A stretch of DNA of 12,272 nucleotides from JBCBJX01 sp964342855. GTDB lineage: Bacteria > Pseudomonadota > Alphaproteobacteria > Caulobacterales > Parvularculaceae. Location: positions 1 to 12,272 of the forward strand of contig CAYFIB010000063.1 in the NCBI GenBank assembly GCA_964342855.1, given 5' to 3'. Below the pieces are notes generated by a model. The model did no database searches. It was not told the DNA's origin and saw only the letters and a program-made list of their open reading frames with translations. This document shows, one piece after another, positions 1-6,242 of this stretch. The position numbers were made by a program, and so were the translations under genes. The stretch's first letter is position 1, and every line of letters starts with the position of its first letter.

Positions 1-624
1 CGAAACCATGATGAGCTGTTTGAAGATCTGCGGCGCCTGCGGCAGGGCGTAGAACTTGCCCGGATGCAGCCGCGCCGGGACGAGAAAGTCGCGCGCGCCT
101 TCGGGGCTGGAGGCCGTGAGGATCGGCGTCTGGTATTCCGTGAACCCCGCCTCTTCCATGCCGTTGCGGATGGTGCGGATCACGCGGCTGCGCAGCATGA
201 TGTTCTCGTGCAGCGTCTCGCGCCGCAGATCGAGATAGCGGTGCTTCATGCGGATGTCTTCGGGGTATTCCGGCTCGCCGAAGACCGGCAGCGGCAGATC
301 GTCCGCAGCCGACATGACTTCGAACTCGGCGATGCGCACCTCGATCTCGCCTGTCGCGAGGTTCGGGTTCTTCACCTCGTCATCGCGGGCGACGACCGCG
401 CCGGTGACGCGCAGGACGCTCTCCTGACGCACGCGCTCCACCTCGGCGAAGAACGGCGCTTCGGGCTCCACGACCAGCTGCGTCAGCCCGTAATGGTCGC
501 GCAGGTCGATGAACAGCAGCCCGCCGTGGTCGCGCTTGCGGTGAACCCAGCCGGACAGCCGGACCGTCTCGCCGACGTCGCTCGCGCGCAGGGCGCCGCA
601 GGTATGGGTGCGATAGGCGTGCAT
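1..624 (-). CDS. aspS: Aspartate--tRNA ligase, N-terminal part (runs off the left edge)
   Basis: Charges tRNA with aspartate in the cytoplasm. The 208 codons present cover the N-terminal OB-fold anticodon-binding domain (about residues 1-105, with the signature HRKRDHGGLLFIDLRDHYG near 28-46) and the start of the class II catalytic core (EYQTPIL, then SPEGARDFLVP and FYALPQAPQIFKQLIM). The catalytic remainder lies outside the window. The ATG at 622-624 has an AAGGAGA ribosome binding site seven bases upstream (632-638), which fixes the start. His33 aligns with His31 of the Pseudomonas aeruginosa enzyme, a residue linked in the literature to non-discriminating AspRS, so this enzyme may also charge tRNA-Asn for later amidation. 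The gene diverges from the serine hydrolase at 788. The family call is secure; the tRNA specificity is inferred. Confidence 0.97.
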   Translation of the reverse strand, partial: MHAYRTHTCGALRASDVGETVRLSGWVHRKRDHGGLLFIDLRDHYGLTQLVVEPEAPFFAEVERVRQESVLRVTGAVVARDDEVKNPNLATGEIEVRIAEFEVMSAADDLPLPVFGEPEYPEDIRMKHRYLDLRRETLHENIMLRSRVIRTIRNGMEEAGFTEYQTPILTASSPEGARDFLVPARLHPGKFYALPQAPQIFKQLIMVS

Positions 625-667
625 GGCCCGCTCTCCTTCAGTCTCGCCAATGCTCGGAAAGTCGCGG

Positions 668-697
668 GATAGCGCATGCGGCGCTGCGCGATGTCAA
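668..697 (-). promoter_or_regulatory. Probable aspS promoter
   Basis: On the minus strand there is a perfect -35 hexamer TTGACA (692-697), an 18-base spacer and a -10-like GCTATC (668-673). Transcription would start near 660, giving a leader of about 35-40 bases before the aspS ATG. The -35 is convincing; the -10 is only a partial match, although alphaproteobacterial -10 elements are often GCTA-like. The rest of the 625-787 gap must also hold the promoter of the divergent hydrolase gene. The only hint of that is TACACT at 758-763, without a clear -35. Confidence 0.5.
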
Positions 698-787
698 GGC
701 GACGGCGAGCTGCTTGTTCGTTGCGATGAACCGCGGCGCATTTCCGAAAGATCGCGCTACACTGGTGAAGGATCCGAAAGCGGCCTT

Positions 788-2857
788 ATGCGACTTATCA
801 CCCTTCTTATTGTCATCCTCGTCTCCCTCAGAACTCCGTCCTTCGCCGGCCCTTGGGACCCGACAGCCCTTGAGTCCATGCGCGCTCGGGCGGAAGCCGC
901 CGGCGCAACCGGACTAGTCCTCTTGACCGACGGTGAGACGGTTCTCGAATGGGGTGACGTCACGACGCCAACGCCCGTCCATTCAGTCCGTAAATCGGTG
1001 CTTTCAGCGCTCATTGCGCAGAATACCGGGATCGGTCCAAACGAGATCCCGCTCGACGCGACGCTCGCAGACTTAGGCGTTGACGACGTCCCGCCATTGA
1101 GCACGGCCCAACGCGACGCGCGCGTCATAGATCTTCTGCGCAGCACGTCCGGGGTCGCCCGTCAGGCTGCAGCCGAGACTGTTGGAATGAGGCGCGCGAA
1201 GGCCCGCCTGCTGGGCGGCGGTCGCCCGCCCGGAACGACCTGGGCCTATAACAATTGGGACTACAATGTGCTGACCACGGTGCTGGAAGAGCGTACTGGC
1301 CGCACCGTCGCCGACCTGTTCACTGTCGGGTTGGCGAAGCCCCTCGGCCTGAAAGATATCAATGACGACGCCGTTTTTCTTTATGCGGAGCCGAGCGTAT
1401 CGGTCCATCGCAAGGCTGGGTTTTCGCTTTCAGCCAGGGATATGGCGACATTTGGCGAGCTACACAGGAAAGGCGGTCGTCTGAATGGAAAGCGACTTCT
1501 GCCGCGAGGCTGGACGCGGCGCATCGTCGAGGATTTCGAGTACACCGACGAAGGACCTTGGCGCGCCGGTCACGGTCGGCTCTGGTGGCTGCCGCTCGGC
1601 CTGGAAGCGCGGCTCGCGGGCATGCCGAAGGGCGCTTACTATGCGAGCGGTTTCGCGGGGCAAGCGATCCTCGTCGTTCCGGCGTGGCGCTCGGTCCTCG
1701 TGCTGAAGACCGACACGCGAGGATACGATCCCGCAATCGCCGCTCTCGCCGCGCGCGAGGGGCTGGACCCTGACGCGCCTGAAACACTGGAACGATTTGT
1801 CAACACTATTGCGGGCGCGGACTGCACTCCGAGCCCGGAGCGACCCTCCAGCTGCGATGAAACGTCGTTCGTCGACGGCGGCGAGGTTTCCGAGGTCTTC
1901 GAGGCCCTGGCCAAAGCGTGGACGGGGCGCCATTCGAACGCTTCACGACCTCGCGCCGCGATCGAGGTCGATTGGGCGCCGGGCCGCCTCTCGGACGTCG
2001 ATGCGGTCCGTAGTCTGATCGCTCATGATGGCGAAGACCCCAGCGAAGCGGAGGTCTATGGCGCGCTCGGCTACGCCTTTATCATCAACGTTTCAGATCG
2101 GCTCGTCCCTTGGGCCACTGGCGTCTGGGATACACGGCCGATGCTCGACCTCGCCGCGAACATCGGGCTTGAAATCGACGTCTTGTCGGATCGACTGGGT
2201 TCGCCGACATTCGATGAGAGCCAGACCGAAGCCTGGCGGCGGGCGCGCGCAGAAATCGACGCCGGCCGACCGGCCGTCGGCTTCGGCCTTCTGGACGCCT
2301 CGAATTATCTTATTTCCGGATATGATGAGGACGGATACTATATCGTCGGTCCGGGCGTGCCTGAACAGGCGGGCCCAGCGCCTTGGCGCAGCTTAGGCCG
2401 CGATACGGTAGGTCGTCTCAGCCTCTGGACGACGACGCCCGCGACGGCGATCGACCGAAGAACCGCGCGGGACGCCGCCTTGGCTTTCGTCCTCCAGCAC
2501 GCGGAGCGGGATTCCAAATTCGTATACGAAGGCTACGCGTCCGGTCCGGCGGCCTTCGATCTGTGGATCACAGCTGCGGACAGCGCGCCGGCGTCATGGT
2601 CCGCCTACGCGGCGCGCCACTGGAGCGCTATGCGGCGGTTGGCGGCTGACTATCTCGACAGCTTCGGAGATTCCGACACGCTGAAGCAGGCGGCGGCCCT
2701 ATATCGTCAGCAAGCCGTCACTATTGAATTGGTTGCGTCCACTCCCGAAGAGACCGAAGCGCTTCTGGAGAAAGCGCGGTCTCAGGAGCTGGAGGCGCTA
2801 CAACTGATCCGCACCCATTTGGCTGCGGCGGCCGCACGTCAAGATGACGGAGGATAG
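788..2857 (+). CDS. Secreted serine hydrolase (class C beta-lactamase-like) fused to a BtrH/C39-like domain
   Basis: A 689-aa protein with a signal peptide (hydrophobic residues 3-14, likely cleavage after SFA, residue 20). Residues about 25-330 form a beta-lactamase/CubicO-type serine hydrolase: S66-V-R-K69 supplies the nucleophile and general base, Y154-N-N156 is the YxN motif, and SGFAGQ (287-292) sits at the third-motif position. Residues about 390-560 look different: a block ending SEAEVYGALGYAFI, then GRPAVGFGLLDASNYLISGYDEDGYYIVG. This pattern recalls BtrH N-terminal/peptidase C39-like proteins. Residues about 565-689 are helical and carry FDLWITA (W593), also typical of that family's tail. 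The usual N-terminal Cys of the C39 fold is absent. The gene could act on a peptide, ester or cell-wall amide; the substrate is unknown. I chose the ATG at 788 because the signal peptide begins there and GAAAG lies seven bases upstream; the frame is open back to 623. Its 3' end overlaps the convergent deacetylase gene by 19 bases. Confidence 0.85.
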   Translation: MRLITLLIVILVSLRTPSFAGPWDPTALESMRARAEAAGATGLVLLTDGETVLEWGDVTTPTPVHSVRKSVLSALIAQNTGIGPNEIPLDATLADLGVDDVPPLSTAQRDARVIDLLRSTSGVARQAAAETVGMRRAKARLLGGGRPPGTTWAYNNWDYNVLTTVLEERTGRTVADLFTVGLAKPLGLKDINDDAVFLYAEPSVSVHRKAGFSLSARDMATFGELHRKGGRLNGKRLLPRGWTRRIVEDFEYTDEGPWRAGHGRLWWLPLGLEARLAGMPKGAYYASGFAGQAILVVPAWRSVLVLKTDTRGYDPAIAALAAREGLDPDAPETLERFVNTIAGADCTPSPERPSSCDETSFVDGGEVSEVFEALAKAWTGRHSNASRPRAAIEVDWAPGRLSDVDAVRSLIAHDGEDPSEAEVYGALGYAFIINVSDRLVPWATGVWDTRPMLDLAANIGLEIDVLSDRLGSPTFDESQTEAWRRARAEIDAGRPAVGFGLLDASNYLISGYDEDGYYIVGPGVPEQAGPAPWRSLGRDTVGRLSLWTTTPATAIDRRTARDAALAFVLQHAERDSKFVYEGYASGPAAFDLWITAADSAPASWSAYAARHWSAMRRLAADYLDSFGDSDTLKQAAALYRQQAVTIELVASTPEETEALLEKARSQELEALQLIRTHLAAAAARQDDGG

Positions 2858-3777
2858 AGCCCGCGGCGGACGAACTCCGCTTCGAGATAGGCTTCGTCTT
2901 CCGTTGGGCTGACGAGGCGCGGCCCGGTCGCGCCCATCTCGTGCGCGAGGGCGGCGACGCGCCCCTGCCCGAGAAAGAGCGTCTCCGGTTCGCGCGCGGC
3001 GATGGGGTCGTCATAGGCCTCGAGCGCCGGAATGATCTCCCAGCCGTCGGCGCGGAGCGCGGCGGCGAGGTCGTCGACGAAGAGCGCCGCCAGGTCGTTC
3101 TCATGGAGAAGGAGGACGTGGGCGGGCGAGCGGCCGAGATAGTCGAGCGCGACCTCGTCATAGAAGGTGATCGCCGCCATCAGGATCTCGACATAAGCGT
3201 CGCGCAGGGCGTCCATATCGAGGGGCCAGCCCGCGCGCTTCGCCCGGTTCGCGAGCGCCGCCATGTGCCAGTCATAGGTGTCGATGGTGACGTAGCCGTT
3301 CTTCAGGCCCCGCGCGGTAAGACCCGCGCGCACGGCGTCGCGCTGCTCCTCCGGGCGCCCCTCATCGAGATAGGGGAAGCGATAAAAGGGCGCGACGCCC
3401 TCGAACCGGTCGAGAATATCCGCGGCGGCGACGAGATCGGCGAGATAGTCCGCCGCCTCGGTGCGGCGGAGCCACTGGTGCGTGTGGGAATGATTTCCGA
3501 GAACGAGGCCCGCTTCCGCATAGCGGCGGATGCGCGCCGCGCCCTCCGGCGCCCGGTCGACGATCCCGCGCGTCGTCACGAACATCATCGCGCCCTTCAC
3601 CTCGGCGGCCTCCAGCGCCGCGATCAGCGCCACGGCGCGTTCGGCGCCCGTGAAGAACGCGCCATCGCCGCGCGGGGCGTCGTCGAAGGTGAAGGCGATG
3701 CGCTTCGGCGCGTCTTCGGACGCGATGGCGGCGCCCATGGAAAGGACGCACGCCAGAAGGAGGATCGGGAGTTTCAT
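2839..3777 (-). CDS. Secreted polysaccharide deacetylase (NodB/CE4 fold)
   Basis: A 312-aa metal-dependent deacetylase expected to remove N- or O-acetyl groups from a polysaccharide in the periplasm. A signal peptide covers about residues 1-20 (likely cleavage after AIA). NodB motifs are visible: TFDDAP (30-35; D32 and D33 give the catalytic base and a metal ligand), HSHTH (H96 and H100, metal ligands), FYRFPY (131-136), DTYDWHM and LLLHEND. The ATG at 3775-3777 was chosen because the signal peptide starts there and GGAG (3785-3788) sits eight bases upstream; the frame is open to 4086, but that stretch is basic, Pro-rich and unlike an exported N-terminus. It follows the hydroxylase gene after 68 bases in the same direction, so it is probably the last gene of the pspA operon. 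Its final 19 bases overlap the 3' end of the convergent hydrolase gene. Substrate is unknown. Confidence 0.9.
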   Translation of the reverse strand: MKLPILLLACVLSMGAAIASEDAPKRIAFTFDDAPRGDGAFFTGAERAVALIAALEAAEVKGAMMFVTTRGIVDRAPEGAARIRRYAEAGLVLGNHSHTHQWLRRTEAADYLADLVAAADILDRFEGVAPFYRFPYLDEGRPEEQRDAVRAGLTARGLKNGYVTIDTYDWHMAALANRAKRAGWPLDMDALRDAYVEILMAAITFYDEVALDYLGRSPAHVLLLHENDLAALFVDDLAAALRADGWEIIPALEAYDDPIAAREPETLFLGQGRVAALAHEMGATGPRLVSPTEDEAYLEAEFVRRGLYPPSS

Positions 3778-3782
3778 GGGTC

Positions 3783-3839
3783 GGCTCCGGGTCGCCCGTC
3801 CCTTCTCGCGCGACGCGGCGGGTGGCGCAAACCGGAGCC
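3783..3839 (-). promoter_or_regulatory. Inverted repeat that could mask the deacetylase ribosome binding site
   Basis: In the gap before the deacetylase gene, GGCTCCGG (3783-3790) and CCGGAGCC (3832-3839) are perfect 8-base complements separated by 41 GC-rich bases. In the minus-strand mRNA the second arm contains the GGAG that serves as the ribosome binding site, so pairing would hide it. This could make deacetylase translation depend on ribosomes leaving the upstream hydroxylase gene. The arms are seen directly; the role is inferred, and GC-rich DNA makes chance arms possible. Confidence 0.35.
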
Positions 3840-3845
3840 TTCTGG

Positions 3846-4985
3846 TCAGCGCCCCATGAACGGGTGCAGCTGCTGTTTGATGAGGCCAGTCGGCGGCTCG
3901 CCATCGACGACGCCATAGGCGTCCGGCCACGCCTTCGGCAGATGCAGGGTGCCGAATATCCGGTCGAGGAAGGAAAGGTGGACAGCGTAGTTCGTGTTCA
4001 CCGCTTCCTCGGCCTTCGCATGGTGCCAATGGTGGTGCTTCGGCGTGACGAAGATCCAGTCGAGCGGCCCGAAATCGAAGCGGCAATTCGCGTGGATGAA
4101 GGTCGCGTGGAAGCCGATGAAGGCGATATAGGCCTGAACCGGACCTTCCTCGAAGCCAAGCGCGGTGATGGCGAACAGGCCGAGCGTGCGCGTGATGAGC
4201 GGCTCCAGAATGTTCAGCCGCGAGCTCGCCAGCCAGTCCATGGTCTCCGCAGAATGGTGGACCGAGTGGATGCGCCAGAAGAAGTCCGTCTCATGATAAA
4301 GCCGGTGCGCCCAGTACTGCAGGAAATCGACCGCCGCGAGGATGAGGAAGAACTGGACCCAGCCCGGGAGCGAGGCGACCGCGTCGCCGATTTCCGGAAC
4401 GATCATCCAGCCGAGAACATCGCGGACGATGGCGTTCGTCAGGAATAGGAAGCCCGAAACGAGCAAATGAAAGAAGACGAAGTGCTTCAGATCAAGCAGC
4501 CAGTCCTTGCGGAAGATCGGCTGCTCGCGGCGAAGCGGGAACGCCTTCTCGATCAGGAGGAAGAGCCCGCCCGTCGTCAGGAAGCCGATGGCCAGCCAGT
4601 CGAGACCGATTGTGAACGGGCTCTCGTGGATCGGCCCGATGGCGACCGCCGGGCCGCCGAAGGCCATGGCGAAGGCCGACAGCCCAAGCCCCGCGAGCGC
4701 GACGCCCGGCTTTTTGCCTTTCAGAAGCCCGACGCTCCCGAACACCGCCGAAACGGCGAGCCCGGCGGCGATGAGCCCGCGCAGGAGCGGAACGTCATAG
4801 CTCGCGCGCAGCGCCGGCGTCGTCAGCACGCTCGGATACGCGAAAGCGAGAACGCCCATGAGGCTGAGCGCCCCGAAGGCGACGGCGATATAGGCGCTCC
4901 AGCGCCCTTCCCCGACGCGGACGGGGCCCTGCGGCAGGATCGTGGACGGCGGTCGGACGTCAATGTCGGCGGCGATGGCGGTCAT
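3846..4985 (-). CDS. Sterol desaturase/fatty acid hydroxylase family membrane protein
   Basis: A 379-aa integral membrane di-iron enzyme of the fatty acid hydroxylase superfamily, which uses O2 to hydroxylate or desaturate lipid substrates. The eight-histidine signature is complete: HRLYH (227-231), HSVHH (240-244) and HHHWHH (317-322). Hydrophobic segments lie near residues 31-50, 68-88, 95-117, 127-146, 168-188, 208-225 and 262-297. The first 120 residues form an extra membrane region ahead of the usual domain. The ATG at 4983-4985 is the natural start. It follows the yiaA/B-type gene after 63 bases that hold a strong hairpin, and precedes the deacetylase gene. Within a PspA operon, a role in remodelling membrane lipids under stress is attractive but inferred; the true substrate (fatty acyl, sterol, carotenoid or alkyl lipid) cannot be told from sequence. 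Confidence 0.92.
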   Translation of the reverse strand: MTAIAADIDVRPPSTILPQGPVRVGEGRWSAYIAVAFGALSLMGVLAFAYPSVLTTPALRASYDVPLLRGLIAAGLAVSAVFGSVGLLKGKKPGVALAGLGLSAFAMAFGGPAVAIGPIHESPFTIGLDWLAIGFLTTGGLFLLIEKAFPLRREQPIFRKDWLLDLKHFVFFHLLVSGFLFLTNAIVRDVLGWMIVPEIGDAVASLPGWVQFFLILAAVDFLQYWAHRLYHETDFFWRIHSVHHSAETMDWLASSRLNILEPLITRTLGLFAITALGFEEGPVQAYIAFIGFHATFIHANCRFDFGPLDWIFVTPKHHHWHHAKAEEAVNTNYAVHLSFLDRIFGTLHLPKAWPDAYGVVDGEPPTGLIKQQLHPFMGR

Positions 4986-5016
4986 GATCGGATTTCCTAC
5001 TGTTACAGCGTCGCGT

Positions 5017-5042
5017 CGCCGCCCCGGCGAACCGGGGCGGCG
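5017..5042 (-). terminator. Strong GC hairpin with UUCG loop after the yiaA/B-type gene
   Basis: CGCCGCCCCGG (5017-5027) and CCGGGGCGGCG (5032-5042) form a perfect 11-bp stem around a four-base loop that reads UUCG in the minus-strand RNA. It starts six bases past the stop codon of the yiaA/B-type gene. No T-run follows, so it is not a standard intrinsic terminator. It may reduce readthrough into the hydroxylase gene or protect the 3' end of a pspA-yiaA transcript, giving unequal expression within one operon. Confidence 0.5.
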
Positions 5043-5048
5043 GGCCGG

Positions 5049-5318
5049 TCAGCCTTCTCCGCGCTCGGCGTAATCACGCAGCAGCTGGTCCTGCTTGGCG
5101 CGCTCGATCTTGTTGGAGACCTCGCCCTGAATGCGCAGGTCCTGCAGGGTCTTCACGAGCGTCACCAGCGAGCCCGAGAGGAAGACGATCCCCATCAGGA
5201 GATAGCCCTTGGTGGCGATGTTGACGGGCATCAGGAAGAGCGACGCCCCGAGCATCGCGTAGGCCATGGCCACGCAGATGTAGTTGAAGCTGATCCAGGT
5301 TCTGGAATGTTCGTACAT
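5049..5318 (-). CDS. YiaA/YiaB-type inner membrane protein
   Basis: An 89-aa protein with two membrane helices (about residues 10-30 and 38-60) joined by the short turn MPVNIATKGY, followed by a charged 30-residue cytoplasmic tail (KIERAKQDQLLRDYAERGEG). The pattern WISFNYICVAMA, KGY and LVTLVKTLQDLR fits the YiaA/B two-helix domain family, whose molecular function is unknown. The ATG at 5316-5318 has GGAG (5327-5330) nine bases upstream. It starts 36 bases after the pspA stop and should be co-transcribed with it. I recall such proteins next to PspA genes in other proteobacteria, which supports an envelope-stress role, but this is context and not proof. Confidence 0.8.
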   Translation of the reverse strand: MYEHSRTWISFNYICVAMAYAMLGASLFLMPVNIATKGYLLMGIVFLSGSLVTLVKTLQDLRIQGEVSNKIERAKQDQLLRDYAERGEG

Positions 5319-5354
5319 GGTCGTTTCTCCGTTTCGTTGATTGAGTTGGATTGA

Positions 5355-6062
5355 TCACGCGGGGGACTGTTCCGGGGCCGTCGCATCGGCCTCGGCACGG
5401 TAGCGGGAGAGGATGTCGTCGGCGCGCACCTTCCGTGCGGGACCGAAGCCGGCGTCCGCCAGTCGGTCGACGACTGCGTCGCCGGAGAGCGAGGCTTCGA
5501 TCTCCTCCAGCGCGTCGGCCTCCGCGACGGGGTCGTCGCTCTTCAGAAGCCGCTGCAGAACCGCCTCGCCTTCAGCGATGGCGCTGGTCGCTGAGAGATC
5601 GCCCTGCAGGCGCCCGACGACGGCGCGTTCGGCCTCGATCGACTTCGCCGTGTGCAGCCCCTGACGCAGGTCCGTCAGACGGCGTTCGGTCCGCTCGATG
5701 GCGAGCCGCATGCGCCCGGCTTTCTCCTCGGCGCTGTCGCGCGCCGCCCGGCGGGTCTCGCGCTCGTTCTCAAGCTCGGCGATCAGTCCCGCCGCGTCCC
5801 GGGCGAGGGTTTCCTTCCCGGCCGCGAGGGCCGCGCGGGTGCGCGCGTCGAGATCGACGATCCGGGTTTCGATCCCGTCGAGCGCTTTCTGCTCGGCCCG
5901 CATGCGGGCGACGAGCGCGGCCAGCCCGCGTTTCGCGGACTGGTGGCCGGCCTCGGCCTCCCGGAGCTTCTGCTCGATGATGAGAGCGGCGTTCTGCGTC
6001 TCCAGAGACTGCTCGGCGCGGGCCGCGCGACCGAGCAGGATCGACTTCAGAGTTTTCCACAT
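5355..6062 (-). CDS. pspA: PspA/IM30 family membrane-stress protein
   Basis: A 235-aa phage-shock/IM30 (ESCRT-III-like) protein that binds stressed inner membrane from the cytoplasmic side and forms oligomers. It begins with an amphipathic N-terminal helix (MWKTLKSILLGRAARAEQ), then a long charged coiled coil (about residues 22-165, rich in Glu, Arg and Ala with EQKLREAEAGH and ELENERETRR), then a C-terminal helix around SDDPVAEADALEEIEASL. Length matches the family. I chose the ATG at 6060-6062: AAAGGA lies just upstream and homologues start with this helix. The frame extends to 6122, but those 20 codons overlap palindromic operator 1. First gene of the operon. No sigma-54 promoter of the classic psp kind is visible; control by the divergent TetR is more likely. 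The family call is firm. Confidence 0.92.
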   Translation of the reverse strand: MWKTLKSILLGRAARAEQSLETQNAALIIEQKLREAEAGHQSAKRGLAALVARMRAEQKALDGIETRIVDLDARTRAALAAGKETLARDAAGLIAELENERETRRAARDSAEEKAGRMRLAIERTERRLTDLRQGLHTAKSIEAERAVVGRLQGDLSATSAIAEGEAVLQRLLKSDDPVAEADALEEIEASLSGDAVVDRLADAGFGPARKVRADDILSRYRAEADATAPEQSPA

Positions 6063-6080
6063 GGTCCTTTTCCCTATGGC

Positions 6081-6152
6081 GTGAACAACGTTCACCGCCG
6101 AGAATTGAGCACTCGTGAACAATGTTCAAGAGCAAAAATGAACGTTGTTCAG
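6081..6152. promoter_or_regulatory. Three palindromic operators between pspA and tetR
   Basis: Three 13-base palindromes share the form TGAAC-N3-GTTCA: TGAACAACGTTCA (6082-6094), TGAACAATGTTCA (6116-6128) and TGAACGTTGTTCA (6139-6151). Centres are 34 and 23 bases apart. Site 1 extends to a perfect GTGAAC/GTTCAC pair. Sites 2 and 3 overlap the best -35 candidates of pspA and tetR respectively. Size and symmetry suit a TetR dimer, and the adjacent TetR is the obvious binder, repressing both itself and the pspA operon. The repeats are seen directly; the binder is inferred. Confidence 0.85.
6101..6129 (-). promoter_or_regulatory. Possible pspA promoter
   Basis: On the minus strand TTGAAC (6124-6129) and AATTCT (6101-6106) are separated by 17 bases. 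The -10 matches the consensus weakly. The -35 lies inside operator 2, and the predicted start near 6094 falls in operator 1, so a bound repressor would block it. Confidence 0.35.
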
Positions 6153-6172
6153 AAAAATTTTCAGTCTATGAT
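6145..6172 (+). promoter_or_regulatory. Possible tetR promoter
   Basis: TTGTTC (6145-6150) and TATGAT (6167-6172) are 16 bases apart on the plus strand, about 70 bases upstream of the tetR ATG. The -10 matches TATAAT in five of six positions. The -35 overlaps operator 3, as expected for autorepression. Confidence 0.5.
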
Positions 6173-6242
6173 CGATCGTCGATGAACCGCGCGCGGAATG
6201 CGCGAACCGGGCGACACGGCGTCGCCCGACAAGGAGACCTGA

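Noticed and set aside
64..672. Plus-strand frame of 202 codons opposite aspS
   Set aside because: Exact antisense of conserved AspRS sequence.
623..787. Upstream start for the serine hydrolase adding 55 residues
   Set aside because: The extension would put non-hydrophobic sequence ahead of a clear signal peptide that begins at the ATG at 788.
3748..3750. Lipoprotein-type cysteine (Cys10, LLAC) in the deacetylase signal peptide
   Set aside because: Only nine residues precede it and the hydrophobic stretch continues past it; ordinary signal peptidase cleavage near residue 19-20 fits better.
2941..3918. Long plus-strand open frame (325 codons) opposite the deacetylase
   Set aside because: The minus-strand frame carries all NodB motifs and a signal peptide; the plus frame is Arg/Glu-rich low-complexity sequence typical of a shadow in GC-rich DNA.
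3822..5354. Two long plus-strand frames opposite the hydroxylase and yiaA/B-type genes (3822-4448 and 4467-5354)
   Set aside because: Highly charged compositions without recognisable domains; the minus strand has the eight-His signature and membrane helices.
6063..6122. Upstream start for pspA adding 20 residues
   Set aside because: It would place coding sequence over operator 1 and the predicted transcription start, and the ATG at 6060-6062 has its own ribosome binding site and a typical PspA N-terminus.
6063..6242. A sigma-54 promoter for pspA
   Set aside because: No GG-N10-GC pair of the right context was seen in the gap, and no PspF-like gene is in the window.
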